Assembly: GCA_012729395.1 (NCBI GenBank)
Contig: JAAYDF010000283.1
Location: 1-51,218 of the forward strand
Length of the DNA stretch: 51,218 bases
Source of the DNA: Phycisphaerae bacterium
GTDB lineage: Bacteria > Planctomycetota > Phycisphaerae > UBA1845 > PWPN01
Reading direction: 5' to 3'
Shown: positions 32,750 through 41,914 of the stretch, one piece after another
How the letters are laid out: each line of letters opens with the position of its first letter
Numbering within the stretch: the stretch's first letter is position 1
Position numbers and translations under genes: made by a program
Notes under the pieces: model-generated
Told to the model about the DNA's origin: nothing
The model's database searches: none
Seen by the model: only the letters and a program-made list of their open reading frames with translations

Positions 32750-32977
32750 CGCTCGTATACCACAGCCCGGCCGGCATTCCTCGTCGCAGTGTCGGGTTTG
32801 TGGCCCCACTGAGACGTTTCTTGTTTTGGCACGACATGTGCTTTCGGTCGCTCCACAGTGCCGGGCCGCGTGGGGCGGTCACGGCCGATGCCTCTGGAGC
32901 CGGCAGACCGACGGCGGTTGTCGCTCGTCGGGTCGGCGGGTCGGAGGCGGACAGCATCATGGAATGGGGGATCCTTC

Positions 32978-33787
32978 GTGGAAATCGAATCCATCACCAT
33001 TCACGGCGGACGCGGCAAAGACGGCACTGCCGAGCCCGTCAGCGAGGTGACACTGCGGATGGGTGACATCGTGAGTATTGTCGGCCCGACGGGGTGCGGG
33101 AAGACGACGCTCATCAACGACATCGAGCTGTATGCTCAGCTCAACACGCCATCCTGCCGCCGAGTCCTCATCAACGGCGAACGCCCTCCGGAGGAACTGA
33201 GTTGGGATCCGTCACGGAATCCCATCGCGTTGATCTCTCAGCACACCAATTTCCTGTCCGACATGCCTGTCGCCCAGTTCCTGGCGACGCACGCGGCGAT
33301 TCGTCAGAGCGCGGATCGCGACCACATCGTAGAGCGGACGGTCTCTTTTGCCAACCAGCTCACCGGTGAGCCACTGATTCTCACCAATCCCATGACCGAG
33401 CTATCCGGCGGGCAAACGCGGGCCTTGCTCATCGCCGACGCGGTAGTCATCGGGAACTCGCCTGTCATCCTGCTTGATGAGCTCGAGAACGCCGGCATTC
33501 ACCGCACGAAAGCGCTCGATCTTCTCCGCGGGTACCGGAAGGTGTTCATCTTCGTGACGCACGATCCGCGGATCGCGTTGCTCAGTGATTACCGCATCGT
33601 GATGAAGCAGGGCGCCATGCAGAGGGTGATCATGACCGAACGTGAAGAGCGACTTGTGGCGGAAGATATCAAGAAGATCGACGATCTGCTCTTGAGCCTG
33701 CGGCAACGTATTCGCGAGGGCGATCGTCTGAGCGAAGAAGTGGTCAGGGAACACCTGCAGAACCTCGGCTACATGCCGGCCGCGTGA
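32978..33787 (+). CDS. Stand-alone ABC-type ATPase
   Basis: A 269-residue nucleotide-binding subunit of ABC type. Walker A GPTGCGKT (36-43), a Q-loop region LISQHTNF, signature LSGGQTRA, Walker B VILLDE and the switch VFIFVTHDPR are all present. The residues after Walker B (ELENAGIHR) differ from the usual DEP-T-SALD text. No permease or binding-protein gene is adjacent, so a non-transport role is likely. The start is GTG at 32978 with GGGGGAT upstream. The HypB-like GTPase starts 22 bp after its stop, and a Fe-S protein follows. Inference: ATP-driven activation or metal insertion. Confidence 0.85.
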   Translation: MEIESITIHGGRGKDGTAEPVSEVTLRMGDIVSIVGPTGCGKTTLINDIELYAQLNTPSCRRVLINGERPPEELSWDPSRNPIALISQHTNFLSDMPVAQFLATHAAIRQSADRDHIVERTVSFANQLTGEPLILTNPMTELSGGQTRALLIADAVVIGNSPVILLDELENAGIHRTKALDLLRGYRKVFIFVTHDPRIALLSDYRIVMKQGAMQRVIMTEREERLVAEDIKKIDDLLLSLRQRIREGDRLSEEVVREHLQNLGYMPAA

Positions 33788-33809
33788 ATCACTCCGGGAG
33801 ATAGTATTG

Positions 33810-34511
33810 ATGAAAGCAGTTATTTGTGCCGGTCCACCCACCAGCGGCAAGACAACCATCCTCAAACAGGTCACGAAACGGCTCCTGCGGAATGGTCATC
33901 GACCCGCGTATCTGAAGATCGATGTCCAGTATGCTGATGAAGACACGCTCTTTGCCGACGAGTTTGGCATCCCGACCCGGAAGGTCTACTCGGGCGAGTT
34001 GTGTCCGGATCACTGCAACGTGATGGTCCTTGGCGAGGCGGTCGAGTGGGCCATGGAGAACGATTGTGATTTCCTCTTGGTCGAGACGGCGGGGCTGTGC
34101 CTGCGCTGCTCGCCTTATATCGAGGGTTCACTCGGTCTTGTGGTGATCGAGGCGACGAGCGGTATGAACCTGCCCCGCAAGATTGGTCCGATGCTTTCGC
34201 TGGCGGATGTGGCCATCGTCACCAAGATCGACCTCGTCTCGCAGGCGGAGAGAGAAGTGTTTCGTGCCCGTATTCTTGAGGCGGTTCCCACCGTGCGCGT
34301 GATTGAAACGGACGCGTTGTACGGCATTGGTGTCGACCCGCTTGTGAGCCGGCTGATAGCGAGCCCCGATGTCGCGTATCCGCTGTACCTTCGCGGCAAC
34401 CCGCCCGTGGGCACGTGCACGATCTGCGTCGGCAAGAAGGAGATTGGGTGGAAGCAGCACTTCGGCGTCGTCCGTCCGCTCGAGGGCGATATGTTCTACC
34501 GGGGCGAGTAG
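33810..34511 (+). CDS. HypB/UreG-like GTPase
   Basis: A 233-residue SIMIBI-class P-loop protein. Walker A GPPTSGKT (8-15), Walker B/G3 DFLLVETAG and the guanine motif TKIDL match the metallochaperone GTPases HypB and UreG. Extra cysteines (ELCPDHCNV, GLCLRCSPY and a C-terminal GTCTICVGKK) could bind metal or a cluster. No hydrogenase, urease or CO-dehydrogenase gene is near, so its client is unknown. ATG at 33810 follows GGGAGA by 8 nt; it is 22 bp after the ABC ATPase stop and probably co-transcribed. HypB itself is possible, but the His-rich or CxxCGC N-terminus is missing. Confidence 0.82.
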   Translation: MKAVICAGPPTSGKTTILKQVTKRLLRNGHRPAYLKIDVQYADEDTLFADEFGIPTRKVYSGELCPDHCNVMVLGEAVEWAMENDCDFLLVETAGLCLRCSPYIEGSLGLVVIEATSGMNLPRKIGPMLSLADVAIVTKIDLVSQAEREVFRARILEAVPTVRVIETDALYGIGVDPLVSRLIASPDVAYPLYLRGNPPVGTCTICVGKKEIGWKQHFGVVRPLEGDMFYRGE

Positions 34512-34649
34512 GCGTCATTGGCCGGGTATGCCGCCGGAGTACGATAAGTTTCTTTCAAAGCACTGAAGAGGTTACGAGTATACCGTGTCGTCCCGCGGTA
34601 TGTTGTATCCTTCGCCATGGTTTGTGTCAGCACACAGGAGATGTCCGCG

Positions 34650-35384
34650 ATGTCTATCGATACCAGCTCCAAAGAGTCCATTCTGAGCAGTCTGCCGGGG
34701 TTCGATTGTGGGCTCTGCGGTTCGCGCACCTGCGAGGAGTTCGCCGATCGGATCATGCGAGAGTCCGGCGAGACCAGGCGGTGTGTGCATTTGAAGGATG
34801 GGCGGTTGTCGGGTACGGCGGTTGCGCCTCGCGTTGAGTCGTCGGCTGAATTGCCTTCTTCGCCCTGCGGTTTGGGATGTGCCGGCTGCGACCGCGGCGA
34901 CGTCGTCGAAGGGGTCTCCTGGCATGATTCGCTGGGCAGGGAGTACGATTTCATCTTGGACACATTCGCCAACGAGCCCGGCCCGCGTGAGACGATCCTT
35001 CTGCACAACCCGCGGATGACCTGGGAGATGGAGATCAAGCGTGGCGACATCATCATCGGGAGGCCCCTTGGGATGTCCTGCGGTTGCCCGATCACGCATT
35101 GCGGGGTGGTGATGAATGTCGAGCCAAGAACGGGTGTGATTGTCTGGTGCGTGACGGGGCCGCTTCAGCCGAGAGCCGGCGATCACAAGGATATCGGCTT
35201 CTACTCGGCCGAAGCCTATGAGGGGCTGGTCCGCGATACGCAGAAAGAGCTCAAGATCGGGATGCGATATTGGTTCATGCCGCGTCGATGCATGTTGCAG
35301 TGGCGACACAGCGGGCTCGTGAATTTCATGAGCCGCACGAAGGAGGGCATGCAGATCCGCATCGAGGGCCTTTACATCGGCTGA
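34650..35384 (+). CDS. Multi-cysteine [4Fe-4S] protein
   Basis: A 244-residue protein. The N-terminus has C20-x2-C23-x4-C28-x16-C45 (LPGFDCGLCGSRTCEEFA onward), the spacing of the Fe-S domain found in RnfB and corrinoid Fe-S proteins. Two more cysteine groups follow: PCGLGCAGC and MSCGCPITHC, enough for further clusters. The C-terminal half (RGDIIIGRPLG, GVIVWCVTGPL) is of a type I do not recognise. The chosen ATG at 34650 has AGGAG 9 nt upstream; ATGs at 34617 and 34641 are in frame. It sits 138 bp after the GTPase, same strand. Probable electron donor or scaffold of the trio. Confidence 0.82.
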   Translation: MSIDTSSKESILSSLPGFDCGLCGSRTCEEFADRIMRESGETRRCVHLKDGRLSGTAVAPRVESSAELPSSPCGLGCAGCDRGDVVEGVSWHDSLGREYDFILDTFANEPGPRETILLHNPRMTWEMEIKRGDIIIGRPLGMSCGCPITHCGVVMNVEPRTGVIVWCVTGPLQPRAGDHKDIGFYSAEAYEGLVRDTQKELKIGMRYWFMPRRCMLQWRHSGLVNFMSRTKEGMQIRIEGLYIG

Positions 35385-35440
35385 CGCTGGTGGTGAGTGA
35401 TCCGCCCCGCAAGCCGGTCGGCCAAGCACGCGGTCGGTGT

Positions 35441-37126
35441 CTACGCGCCCGCGAGCAGTGTTGCCGGTGCGCGTACGGCGGTGGCCGCCCGGTATGCGGC
35501 CTGGACCTCGGTGGCGTTCTCGCAGGGCAGTTCATCCAACACATCGGCCAAGTCGCGAGCCAGTTGCCGGAAGTGTTCCTCTTGTGCACAGAAGGCGGCG
35601 ACCACGTCGGGGTCGAAATGGGAGCCGGCGTCCTCGCGGATGATCGCTGCCGCCTGCTCGTGCGGCATCGCTTCCTTGTAGACTCGTTTTGAGGTTAATG
35701 CGTCATAGACATCGGCGACGGCGACGATACGAGCCGACAGAGGGATCGCCTCGCCCGCCAAGCCGAACGGATAGCCCTTGCCGTTGTACTTCTCGTGGTG
35801 GTGGTAGGCGATCTCCATACCCATCTGGAGGAAGTCCTGCGTGCGTCCCTGCTGGATGAGGTTTCGGATGGTATCGCCTCCAAGGATCGAGTGGCGTTTC
35901 ATGGTCTCGAACTCGTGTGGGGTGAGCCTTCCGGGCTTGAGCAGGATGTGGTCGGAGATACCCACCTTCCCGATGTCGTGGAGCGGGGACGAGCGGACAA
36001 TAGTCTCGATGAAAGACTTGCTGATCACCGTGGCGTACTTTGGGTTGGTGGCGAGGTGCTCGCTGAGCAGGCGGCAGTACTCCTGAACGCGTTCGAGGTG
36101 GGCGCCGGTTTCGGGATCGCGGTGCTCGGCGAGTTTGGCGAGGGCGAGGATGGTGGCGTCGCGGGCCTCGTTGCGCTCGCGGAGTCGCATCTGGTTGCGG
36201 AGGGCGATGGCGGAAGCCTCGGCGAGGGTCCGGAGAAGGGCGAGTTGATCGGCATCGAACGGTTGCTGGCCGGCGGGCTCCGCGAGATTGAGTACACCGA
36301 CCGGCCCACTGGGCGTCAGCAGGAGAGCCGAGACCAGCGGCACACTATTGAACACAAGTCCGTCACGCCGATCGCCGTATTGGAGCAACTCATCCCGGGT
36401 GTTCAGCACGACGCTCTGCAGATCGCGGAACACGCGTCCCGAGATGGGCTCCCCGATGGGAACATGGGTACGTTCGACGGTTTCCTCGTTCAGGCCCACG
36501 GCGGCCTGTATCCAGAGGCCACCGCCCTGGGTGACGGGAAGCATCAGGGCCACGCGCCCGCAGTTGAGCATCTCCGCGGTTGTCTGAACGACAAGATCGG
36601 CAACCAGGTCGAGGCTGTCCAGGCCGTTGAGGTCGGTGACGAAGCGGTGCAGCCGTCGGATCGTGGCGGTGCGCTGGGTCACGCGTTCCTCGAGCTCAGC
36701 GTTGAGCGTTCGGAGTTCGGCGGTCAAGAGTTGTTCCGAGACCACCAGTCGGTATTGTTCGAGAGCCTCGTCGATTGCCCGCTCAAGCATGTCGATCGGG
36801 CAAGGCTTCTGCAGAAAACGGAAGATGTGGCCTTCGTGCAAGGCGGTGACCGCGATGCGGAGTTCGGCCCGACCGGTCAGCATAATCGCAACCATGGTCG
36901 GAGCGATCGCGTGTGCCTGCTGAAGGAACTCCACGCCGTTCATTTCAGGCATGCTGTAGTCGGTCACCACCGCGGCGAAAGGTCCTTGCTCGCGGATCAG
37001 GGCGAGCCCCTCCGGGCCGCTGGTTGCCGTGGTCAGATCGAACTTGCGGCGAAGCTGGCGCCGGAAGCCTTCCAGCACGTTGGACTCGTCGTCTACACAC
37101 AGGACTCTTCGGCATACGGACTCCAT
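35441..37126 (-). CDS. REC-GAF-HD-GYP response regulator
   Basis: A 561-residue regulator. The receiver domain has Asp56 as phosphoacceptor (VVTDYSMPEMNG) and the FLQKPC lysine. A coiled coil (EERVTQRTATIRRLH) leads to a GAF domain (about 165-315). An HD-GYP domain ends it, with SSPLHDIGKVGIS, YHHHEKYNGKGYPFGL and ARIVAVADVYDALTS. HD-GYP domains hydrolyse cyclic di-GMP, and the metal and GYP residues are intact. ATG at 37126 has GGAG 7 nt upstream, 11 nt after the HDOD gene stop. It is the last gene of a kinase-HDOD-HD-GYP operon. Confidence 0.93.
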   Translation of the reverse strand: MESVCRRVLCVDDESNVLEGFRRQLRRKFDLTTATSGPEGLALIREQGPFAAVVTDYSMPEMNGVEFLQQAHAIAPTMVAIMLTGRAELRIAVTALHEGHIFRFLQKPCPIDMLERAIDEALEQYRLVVSEQLLTAELRTLNAELEERVTQRTATIRRLHRFVTDLNGLDSLDLVADLVVQTTAEMLNCGRVALMLPVTQGGGLWIQAAVGLNEETVERTHVPIGEPISGRVFRDLQSVVLNTRDELLQYGDRRDGLVFNSVPLVSALLLTPSGPVGVLNLAEPAGQQPFDADQLALLRTLAEASAIALRNQMRLRERNEARDATILALAKLAEHRDPETGAHLERVQEYCRLLSEHLATNPKYATVISKSFIETIVRSSPLHDIGKVGISDHILLKPGRLTPHEFETMKRHSILGGDTIRNLIQQGRTQDFLQMGMEIAYHHHEKYNGKGYPFGLAGEAIPLSARIVAVADVYDALTSKRVYKEAMPHEQAAAIIREDAGSHFDPDVVAAFCAQEEHFRQLARDLADVLDELPCENATEVQAAYRAATAVRAPATLLAGA

Positions 37127-37137
37127 GTTCATGCTCC

Positions 37138-38379
37138 TCACGCGGTCGCGTCGGTCATGGTCTGCTGGATTGTCTTGTCGGCCAGTTTGGTCCAAGCGTC
37201 GAGTCGGTTCGCCACTTTGATCCGCCGCAGATAATCGAGGTCCAGCCGCCCCTGGTAGGACAGGGCGCCTTCGTTGGTTTCGATCCAGCCCTCTTGAGTC
37301 AGTAGCGCATCGGCGACGTGCACGCACGTGGCCGCACACACCCCGTTGTAGTGGATGGCCGCGGGATTGTGGTGCAGGGTGATCGCCTCCACGATTCGCG
37401 GGGGCAGGCCCCAGAGCCCGAGCAGGTATCCACCCACTTCAGAGTGCGTCGCTCCCAGAATGTCCTGCTCCATAGCCCAGAGGTTAGTGGTACTTTGTTC
37501 ACAGGAGGCCAGCAGCGTGGCGAAGCGGTCCGGCATGTTGAAAGCCAACAGCAGGATGCCGACGTCGTGAAGAAGCCCGGCGGTGAATGCTTGATCGGGC
37601 CGATCGCCGGTTTGGTTCTCGGCCTTGCTGATAAGCCGGGCCACCTCGGCGACAACCAGCGAGTGTCGCCAGAGACTCTCGAAGTTGAACCCGGGAATCG
37701 GCTTGGTGGGCTGGAACTGCTTGAAGACTCTCTCCCCCAGGACGAGTGCCTTGATGCGTACAAGCCCGAGGAGGGAGACGGCGTGCTCGATACTGGAGAC
37801 TCGCCGGCCAAGCCCGAAGAACGATGAATTCACGAGCTTGAGCAGTTTGGCGGCTATGCTCATATCCCTGCGGATGATGGTTGCGATGGTGCGGGCATCG
37901 GTGGATTCGGATTGGGCGGCTTGCACGATATCGAGATACAGCGAAGGGAGACTCGGCAAGGTATTGCAGACGGTGACCAAGCCGCGCACCCACTCGTTGT
38001 GCAGGCCCTGCTGGAGCGAAGATGCCCGGGCGACGGCGTTCTTGAGTGTTTCTGCGTCCACGGGTTTCATCAGGCATTGATGGGCGCAGTTCGCGGCTCG
38101 TTCGGAGAGGCCTTCGTCGGCTTGCCCGGTCAGGACGATGCGGGCGGTGATGGGGTACGCCTCGGTCACACGTTCCAGCAGGTCTGCGCCGTCGAGACCG
38201 GGCATGCGCAGATCGGTCACCAGTACATCGAAGGCGCCCTGCGCCATGCAGGCGAGAGCATCGTTGCCACTGGTGACGAAGGACATGTCCCATTCGTCGC
38301 GCAGCTTGCGGAGCATGCGGCGCAGCCCGTCGATCACAAAGGGCTCGTCATCCACGAAGAGAATGCGTTTTTTCCTCAT
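37138..38379 (-). CDS. REC-HDOD response regulator
   Basis: A 413-residue protein. The receiver domain has the acidic pair DD (10-11), phosphoacceptor Asp56 (VTDLRMPG) and CLMKPV lysine. The HDOD domain (about 135-330) is marked by LPSLYLDIVQAAQSE, LKLVNSSFFG, HAVSLLGLVRIKAL and the helical HSLVVAEVARLI, FTAGLLHDVG and EVGGYLLGLWGLP. HDOD proteins are signalling scaffolds with no known catalysis. Its ATG overlaps the kinase stop (ATGA), so translation is probably coupled, and the HD-GYP regulator follows 11 nt later. Confidence 0.92.
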   Translation of the reverse strand: MRKKRILFVDDEPFVIDGLRRMLRKLRDEWDMSFVTSGNDALACMAQGAFDVLVTDLRMPGLDGADLLERVTEAYPITARIVLTGQADEGLSERAANCAHQCLMKPVDAETLKNAVARASSLQQGLHNEWVRGLVTVCNTLPSLPSLYLDIVQAAQSESTDARTIATIIRRDMSIAAKLLKLVNSSFFGLGRRVSSIEHAVSLLGLVRIKALVLGERVFKQFQPTKPIPGFNFESLWRHSLVVAEVARLISKAENQTGDRPDQAFTAGLLHDVGILLLAFNMPDRFATLLASCEQSTTNLWAMEQDILGATHSEVGGYLLGLWGLPPRIVEAITLHHNPAAIHYNGVCAATCVHVADALLTQEGWIETNEGALSYQGRLDLDYLRRIKVANRLDAWTKLADKTIQQTMTDATA

Positions 38380-40460
38380 ACGTCGCCCTGCCTTGATTCC
38401 GCGCCAGCGGGCATGCGTACGGGGATGCGGATGACGAAGGTGGTGCCCGTGCCGGTTTCCGTGTCAAAATCGATCGTTCCGCCATGCCTGCGGACCACGA
38501 TCTGGTGGGCAATGTTGAGTCCCTGCCCGGAGCCCTTGCCCACGGCTTTCGTCGTGTAGAACGGGTCAAAGACCTTGGCGCGAACCGCCTCGGGAATACC
38601 TGCGCCGGTGTCGTGGATCGTGACCTCCACCTGGTCCGCGATGTGCCGGGTGCGGAGGGTGATGGTACCTCGCCGGCCTGTTTCGGCGATGGCCTGGGCC
38701 GCGTTCACCAGCACGTTCAGGAAGACCTGGTTCATCTCGCTGGCGAAGCATTCCACCGGAGGAAGCTGGCCAAAGTCGGTCTCGATATCCGCCACGTATT
38801 TGTACTCGTTGCGGGCTACGGTCAACGTACTCTCGAGGGCATGATTGATGTCGACCGCCGACACCTCGCCGCGGTCCACGTGCGAGAAGTCCTTCATGGC
38901 CCGAACAATGTGGGTGACACGAGCGACCCCTTCGAGACCCTGGGCAATGGCTTTGGGTGTGTCCTCGATGAGGAAGTCCAGATCGCACTCGCTTGCAGCC
39001 GCCTCAATGGCCGAAATGGTCTCCTCGGTGGGCAACCCGGTTTTGACCAGTGTGACCAATTCGCGGTACTTGTTCTGAATGTTCAGCAGGTCGTCGAAGC
39101 TTTCCGACAGTGCTCGCAGATTGTCGCCAACGTACTGAATGGGGGTGTTGATCTCATGAGCGACCCCGGCGGCCAACTGTCCCACGGAAGCCAGCTTCTC
39201 GTTGTGCAGCAGTTGCCGCTGGGCGGCGAGCAGCCGCTCACTGTGTTTGGCCACCAAGTGCTCGAGCTGTTGACGGTGTGTGGCCAGTTCCTCCTCGATC
39301 TGCTTGCGGTGAGTGATATCACGGATGACGGCGGTCACGAAGTGCTGGCCGGCGGCCTCGCCCGCGGAGAGCGAAACCTCAATGGGGAATAGCTCGCCAC
39401 CGCGGCGCGCTGCGCTGAGCTCGAGCAAGCGACTGATTGTCCCGAGCGGTGTCTTGGTAGCCAGGTAGAGGCTGAGCAACTCGTCGTACCCGCGGCGTTG
39501 CTCGGGGGGCAATAAGGTGGAGAACTTCTGCCCGACCATCTCCTCCGCAGTGCGTCCGAACATGGCTTCCGCGGCGGGGTTGAAGGTCAGGATGACGCCG
39601 GCGGAGTCCGTGGTGATGATGGCATCCTGGCTGCTGTTGATCGTGGCATGCAGAAGGGCCTCGCTTTGGGTTCGTGCCTGGCGGGCACGCTGGTTCTCGT
39701 TCAACTGGGCGTGATACAGCGCGCTGGTCACTGAACTGGCGACCAGGATGACAAGCAGCACGGCGATGAAGGCTATGCTCAACAATCGGCTGGTCGCGAT
39801 GGCCCGTCGCCACTCATCAGCATGGTAGTTCACGCCCAGGATCGCCTCGACGTGGCCCGCTTCGTCGAGCAGGGGGACCGCGGCGCTGATCCAGGTACCC
39901 CAGGAATCGGTGTGGGGCGAGTCATTGAAGTCCGGTTTGCCCCGCAGCGCCGTGCTCATGCCTGGCGTCGGCGAGCCGAAGGGCGTGCCGATAGGCGTGC
40001 GTGCTTCGCGATCCCCGCTGTAGCATCCATCGCCGTCGTAGTCGGTCTCGGAATCCACCAGCAGGGCCACCGTGCCGTCCGCGAGAGGGCGAAGCGTATA
40101 GATGTCGGCGACGACGGGTTTGGCCTTGAGCCAGCGGATCTGGGCTTCGATCATCCGGAGGTACTGGGGATCCTGGGGATCGGTATCCAACGACAACCGC
40201 GAGTGCCCCATTCGGGATAGATCCATGGCGTATGTGCGGGCGAGTCCTTCGAGCAGCATGCGGACGTGATGGCGTTTCTGGTTGCCTGCGTGGTTGACCA
40301 GAAACCATCCGCCCATCAGCACGGCGGCGGCCAGGCACCAGACGAGGGGCGATATCACCCGCAGCCTGCGCCAACGCCTGGCCGTCCATTCAGTCAGGCC
40401 AAGCCCCAGCAGCGCAAGGGCGCCAAACAGCAGGTAATCAAGCGAAGAGCCAAACCCCAT
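38376..40460 (-). CDS. Membrane PAS sensor histidine kinase
   Basis: A 694-residue kinase. Two membrane segments lie near the N-terminus (about 8-24 and 36-56). A periplasmic sensor (about 57-225) holds DIYTLRPLADGTVALLVDSE and AVPLLDEAGHVEAILGVNY, which resembles a Cache/PAS-like ligand domain. A third membrane segment, a PAS domain (267-387), the phosphohistidine box GVAHEINTPIQYVGDN (His about 435) and the ATPase (NAAQAIAETG, DTGAGIP, GSGQGLNIAHQIV) follow. There is no attached receiver. ATG at 40460 follows GGGTGAG; GTG at 40469 is possible. It leads the operon with two receiver proteins as likely partners. Confidence 0.93.
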   Translation of the reverse strand: MGFGSSLDYLLFGALALLGLGLTEWTARRWRRLRVISPLVWCLAAAVLMGGWFLVNHAGNQKRHHVRMLLEGLARTYAMDLSRMGHSRLSLDTDPQDPQYLRMIEAQIRWLKAKPVVADIYTLRPLADGTVALLVDSETDYDGDGCYSGDREARTPIGTPFGSPTPGMSTALRGKPDFNDSPHTDSWGTWISAAVPLLDEAGHVEAILGVNYHADEWRRAIATSRLLSIAFIAVLLVILVASSVTSALYHAQLNENQRARQARTQSEALLHATINSSQDAIITTDSAGVILTFNPAAEAMFGRTAEEMVGQKFSTLLPPEQRRGYDELLSLYLATKTPLGTISRLLELSAARRGGELFPIEVSLSAGEAAGQHFVTAVIRDITHRKQIEEELATHRQQLEHLVAKHSERLLAAQRQLLHNEKLASVGQLAAGVAHEINTPIQYVGDNLRALSESFDDLLNIQNKYRELVTLVKTGLPTEETISAIEAAASECDLDFLIEDTPKAIAQGLEGVARVTHIVRAMKDFSHVDRGEVSAVDINHALESTLTVARNEYKYVADIETDFGQLPPVECFASEMNQVFLNVLVNAAQAIAETGRRGTITLRTRHIADQVEVTIHDTGAGIPEAVRAKVFDPFYTTKAVGKGSGQGLNIAHQIVVRRHGGTIDFDTETGTGTTFVIRIPVRMPAGAESRQGDV

Positions 40461-40663
40461 CGCGCTCACCCGTCATCGTGGTGGCTGGGCAACCATTGGC
40501 CACAGGCCGATGGTACCCCATGTTCTTGTTTGTCCGAGGAGATCCGACGTCACCTCTCTGTTCATCGAATATGTAGGCCAATGACATGAGTTGGCTTAAC
40601 GGCAATGATTACAGGCTCACGGGAATCGCGCCGTGAACGTGACCCGCGCGGGATCGTGTCGCC

Positions 40664-40709
40664 CTGTGGCTCGCCGCAAGGCCCGCTGAGCAACCACAGA
40701 GGTTTTTTT
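40664..40709 (+). terminator. Hairpin with T-run
   Basis: CTGTGG (40664-40669) and CCACAG (40694-40699) pair with an inner CTC/GAG, then AGG and TTTTTTT. It lies upstream of the nitrilase gene and could end a leader transcript or be an attenuator. The rest of the 40461-40802 gap holds the promoter at 40719. Confidence 0.4.
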
Positions 40710-40718
40710 ATCGAACCA

Positions 40719-40747
40719 TTACCCGCGCCCGTGACACTCGATACAAT
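40719..40747 (+). promoter_or_regulatory. Possible promoter of the nitrilase-family gene
   Basis: TTACCC (40719-40724) and TACAAT (40742-40747) are 17 bp apart, 55 bp before the ATG at 40803. The -10 is good and the -35 weak. Confidence 0.45.
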
Positions 40748-40802
40748 CCACCCACGGTCCGCGGACCCAGATGGCGGCCGGTGGACTGAAAGCGAGGCAA
40801 TC

Positions 40803-41774
40803 ATGTGGCGACTGCTGACAAGGATCGGCATAACAGCGATGCTTCTGCTGCCGGGCTGGGGGCGGGCCGTGCATGCCCAGCCCGCGTCGGCCACGCGACC
40901 GGCGGCGACACAGCCCACCGGGGCGGGCGCCAGGACCGTGCGCGTGGCGGCCGTGCAGTGCTCTTCGGATCTGGGCGAGGTCGAGGCGAATCGCGCCAAG
41001 CTGGCCGGCTTGGCCGAAGAGGCTGCTCGTCAGGGGGCAAAGATCATCGTCCTGCCCGAGACCGCAGTCACCGGATACCTGTCTCAGGATCTCAAGACAA
41101 ACTGGCATCTGCCCGGCTGGCCGCTTGAACGAACCTTCCGGGGCAAGGATCCGTTACCCACGGCCGAGCCGGTGCCAGGCCCTTCGACCGATTTCTTCTG
41201 CCGGCTCGCCGACCGGCTCGATGTGTATCTCACCATTCCCCTGCTGGAGATCGATCGCACGCCGGCCACCCAACCAGAGAGTGATGGGTTACCGCGGCTG
41301 TTCAACACCGTCTGCCTGGCATCCCCCGAGGGCAGGCTGGTCGCCCACTATCGCAAGCTGACCCCCTGGCCTTACCCGGAAAAGTCGTGGGCCACGGCGG
41401 GCGATCGCGGCGTGCAATGCTATGACACTGAGTACGGCCGGGTGGGCTTGGCCATCTGTTACGATATCCACAACATCCTGGAGCAGTACGAGCCCCATCA
41501 CATCTGGGCACTGCTCTATCCGATCGCCTGGGTGGATGAGAACCACCCGGCACCGTGGTTCTGGCATCGGTTACCCGAGCGTGTTCGGCCGTTCGGCGTC
41601 TATCTGATCGGAGCAAACTGGAGCGTCGATAAGCCGCAACCCTGGTTTGGCTACGGCTTCTCTACCATTCTCTCGCCCGCCGGTGAAGTGATCGCCTCGG
41701 CGCACAGCCTCTACGGCAGCGAGATCATCTACGCGGACATCCCGACCAGCACCGCCGGCAGAAGCCAGCGATAG
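40803..41774 (+). CDS. Exported nitrilase-superfamily (C-N hydrolase) protein
   Basis: A 323-residue protein with a signal peptide (GITAMLLLPGWGRAVHA). The Glu-Lys-Cys triad of the carbon-nitrogen hydrolases is in place: Glu86 (LPETAVTGY), Lys185 (HYRKLTPWP) and Cys219 (AICYDIHN). Family members cleave amides, nitriles or N-carbamoyl bonds. The export signal resembles extracytoplasmic branches such as the biotinidase/vanin type, but substrate is unknown. GCGAGG lies 5 nt before the ATG at 40803. It stands alone, divergent from the signalling operon. Confidence 0.9.
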   Translation: MWRLLTRIGITAMLLLPGWGRAVHAQPASATRPAATQPTGAGARTVRVAAVQCSSDLGEVEANRAKLAGLAEEAARQGAKIIVLPETAVTGYLSQDLKTNWHLPGWPLERTFRGKDPLPTAEPVPGPSTDFFCRLADRLDVYLTIPLLEIDRTPATQPESDGLPRLFNTVCLASPEGRLVAHYRKLTPWPYPEKSWATAGDRGVQCYDTEYGRVGLAICYDIHNILEQYEPHHIWALLYPIAWVDENHPAPWFWHRLPERVRPFGVYLIGANWSVDKPQPWFGYGFSTILSPAGEVIASAHSLYGSEIIYADIPTSTAGRSQR

Positions 41775-41914
41775 AACGGACCACGTCGTAGCGGTCGTTC
41801 TTCCCCGACGCGGCGGACAGGCAGTGGCGACCGGCGCATTCATCGCCTGTGCGATGGCTAAAACAGGCCAATCGCTCTATATGGTGGCTTGAAATGCCCT
41901 AGCGGCAATCGGCC

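Noticed and set aside
35795-37234. Long open frame on the + strand (479 codons)
   Set aside because: It is antisense to the HD-GYP regulator; a shadow of GC-rich coding.
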